Of a DNA stretch of 64,000 bases, positions 63,438-64,000 are shown one piece after another (the stretch's first letter is position 1; each line of letters starts with the position of its first letter). This stretch comes from Flavobacteriales bacterium (lineage in GTDB: Bacteria; Bacteroidota; Bacteroidia; Flavobacteriales; JABDKJ01). A program made the position numbers and the translations under genes. The stretch is taken from the NCBI GenBank assembly GCA_013002285.1, contig JABDKJ010000078.1, positions 62,001-126,000 of the forward strand. The letters are read 5' to 3'. The notes under the pieces are model-generated. The model saw only the letters and a list, made by a program, of their open reading frames with translations. It made no database searches and had not been told where the DNA came from.

Positions 63438-64000
63438 CTATATGGACCTTAGATCTTCAAGAAACTCTTTTAGCCTTAATTTGGAAATAGGCAGACGTTC
63501 TCCAGTCTTCATAACTGCAAAATGGCCTTGGTCAGAAACATATTCCTTCAAGTGAGACATATTGATAATATGAGATTTGTGAATACGATAGAAACTCTCT
63601 TCTAATAGATCTTCATATACTTTCAGAGTTCTTGTGTCCAAATATCTTGTTCCGTCAAGAAATCTGATCTCGGTGCAATTGCCTTTGGCTTCAAGAAATA
63701 CAATGTTTTTTGTGTCGAAGAGCTTTATTCCTTTCATGTGGTTTATTCTTAACCTACCACTTTGACTTCCCAGTTGCCTCGACAGGGCATTTAATTTCTC
63801 GGTGTTTTCTTTTACTAGGGATTTGTCCTTTTCCCAGGAGTCATTGGTCTCAACCAATTGTTTTACAGCGTTTTGTAAGTCTTCTATGTCGATGGGTTTC
63901 AATAAATAATGAATGGCATTGGCTTTGAAGGCTTCTATCGCATATTCCTTAAATGCTGTTACGAAGATCACCTGGAAAGTCTTGTGATCAAACATCTCTA
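63438..64000 (-). CDS. Second LytTR-family response regulator (5' end outside window)
   Basis: 185 visible residues plus an open frame to the edge. The visible part begins in the second half of a receiver domain (VIFVTAFKEYAIEAF, LLKPI) and contains a complete LytTR domain (NIVFLEAKGNCTEIRFL, FYRIHKSHIINMSHLKEYV). The phospho-acceptor Asp lies beyond the edge. It is a close relative of the regulator 106 bases downstream, so this is a tandem duplication or two regulators in one locus. Confidence 0.9.
   Translation of the reverse strand, partial: EMFDHKTFQVIFVTAFKEYAIEAFKANAIHYLLKPIDIEDLQNAVKQLVETNDSWEKDKSLVKENTEKLNALSRQLGSQSGRLRINHMKGIKLFDTKNIVFLEAKGNCTEIRFLDGTRYLDTRTLKVYEDLLEESFYRIHKSHIINMSHLKEYVSDQGHFAVMKTGERLPISKLRLKEFLEDLRSI

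Overview
The window is chromosomal DNA from a member of the Bacteroidota, most likely a free-living (probably marine) Flavobacteriales-type organism. The evidence is two proteins ending in type B (gliding-associated) and one ending in a type A type-IX-secretion (T9SS) sorting domain, a PorW/SprE-like T9SS lipoprotein, a SusC/SusD outer-membrane pair, an ATP synthase cluster with a Bacteroidota-style long AtpB but no beta/epsilon genes, LytTR regulators paired with a propeller sensor kinase, a DUF3667 protein, and start codons without Shine-Dalgarno sequences but often preceded by the Bacteroidota -7 promoter motif TAnnTTTG. The DNA is AT-rich and densely coded. I saw no rRNA, tRNA, CRISPR array, insertion sequence, integrase or phage gene. 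The family within the phylum cannot be fixed from the sequence alone.

Layout. 1-4.6 kb: end of an RND efflux adaptor gene and its permease. 4.9-6.6 kb: secreted FG-GAP/UnbV protein. 6.7-11.5 kb (minus): pdxA, DUF177 gene, rpmF, fabH, accB, accC, a fatty-acid-synthesis operon. 11.7-15.0 kb (plus): T9SS cargo and ribE; then metF, a second T9SS cargo with a small secreted partner (minus), lepA (plus) and an outer-membrane barrel (minus). 21.9-25.7 kb (minus): enoyl-CoA hydratase, a polysaccharide flippase and an NtrY-like kinase. 26.0-30.2 kb: susC/susD. 30.3-39.6 kb (minus): porW-like gene, bactofilin, two small ATP-synthase accessory membrane proteins, atpB-E-F-H-A-G, and a broken gene after atpG. 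39.8-43.5 kb (plus): M23 peptidase, GH3-like enzyme, VWA protein. 43.9-46.8 kb: rseP and a cation/proton antiporter. 46.9-51.3 kb (plus): DUF3667 protein, ECF sigma factor, likely anti-sigma factor, membrane-associated diiron protein, outer-membrane barrel. 51.3-56.5 kb (minus): IscA-type protein, sufB, sufC, sufD, sufS. 56.6-64 kb: thiL (plus), then on the minus strand a helical-repeat protein, an acidic lipoprotein, a propeller histidine kinase and two LytTR regulators, the last cut by the window edge.

How it works together. Much of the window serves the cell envelope: fatty-acid precursor supply, flippase, efflux, T9SS machinery and cargo, nutrient uptake, bactofilin and peptidoglycan hydrolase, intramembrane protease and an ECF sigma/anti-sigma pair. 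The rest is core metabolism (ATP synthase, Fe-S assembly, riboflavin, PLP, folate, thiamine). The most interesting items are the small secreted protein translationally coupled to a T9SS cargo (18.4-18.8 kb), the ECF locus with a three-repeat anti-sigma protein and a diiron protein, the gene broken by one in-frame TAG next to atpG, the acidic lipoprotein beside the sensor kinase, a C9 tract between the NtrY-like kinase and susC, the recurring TAnnTTTG motif close to start codons, and an apparent excess of GATC.
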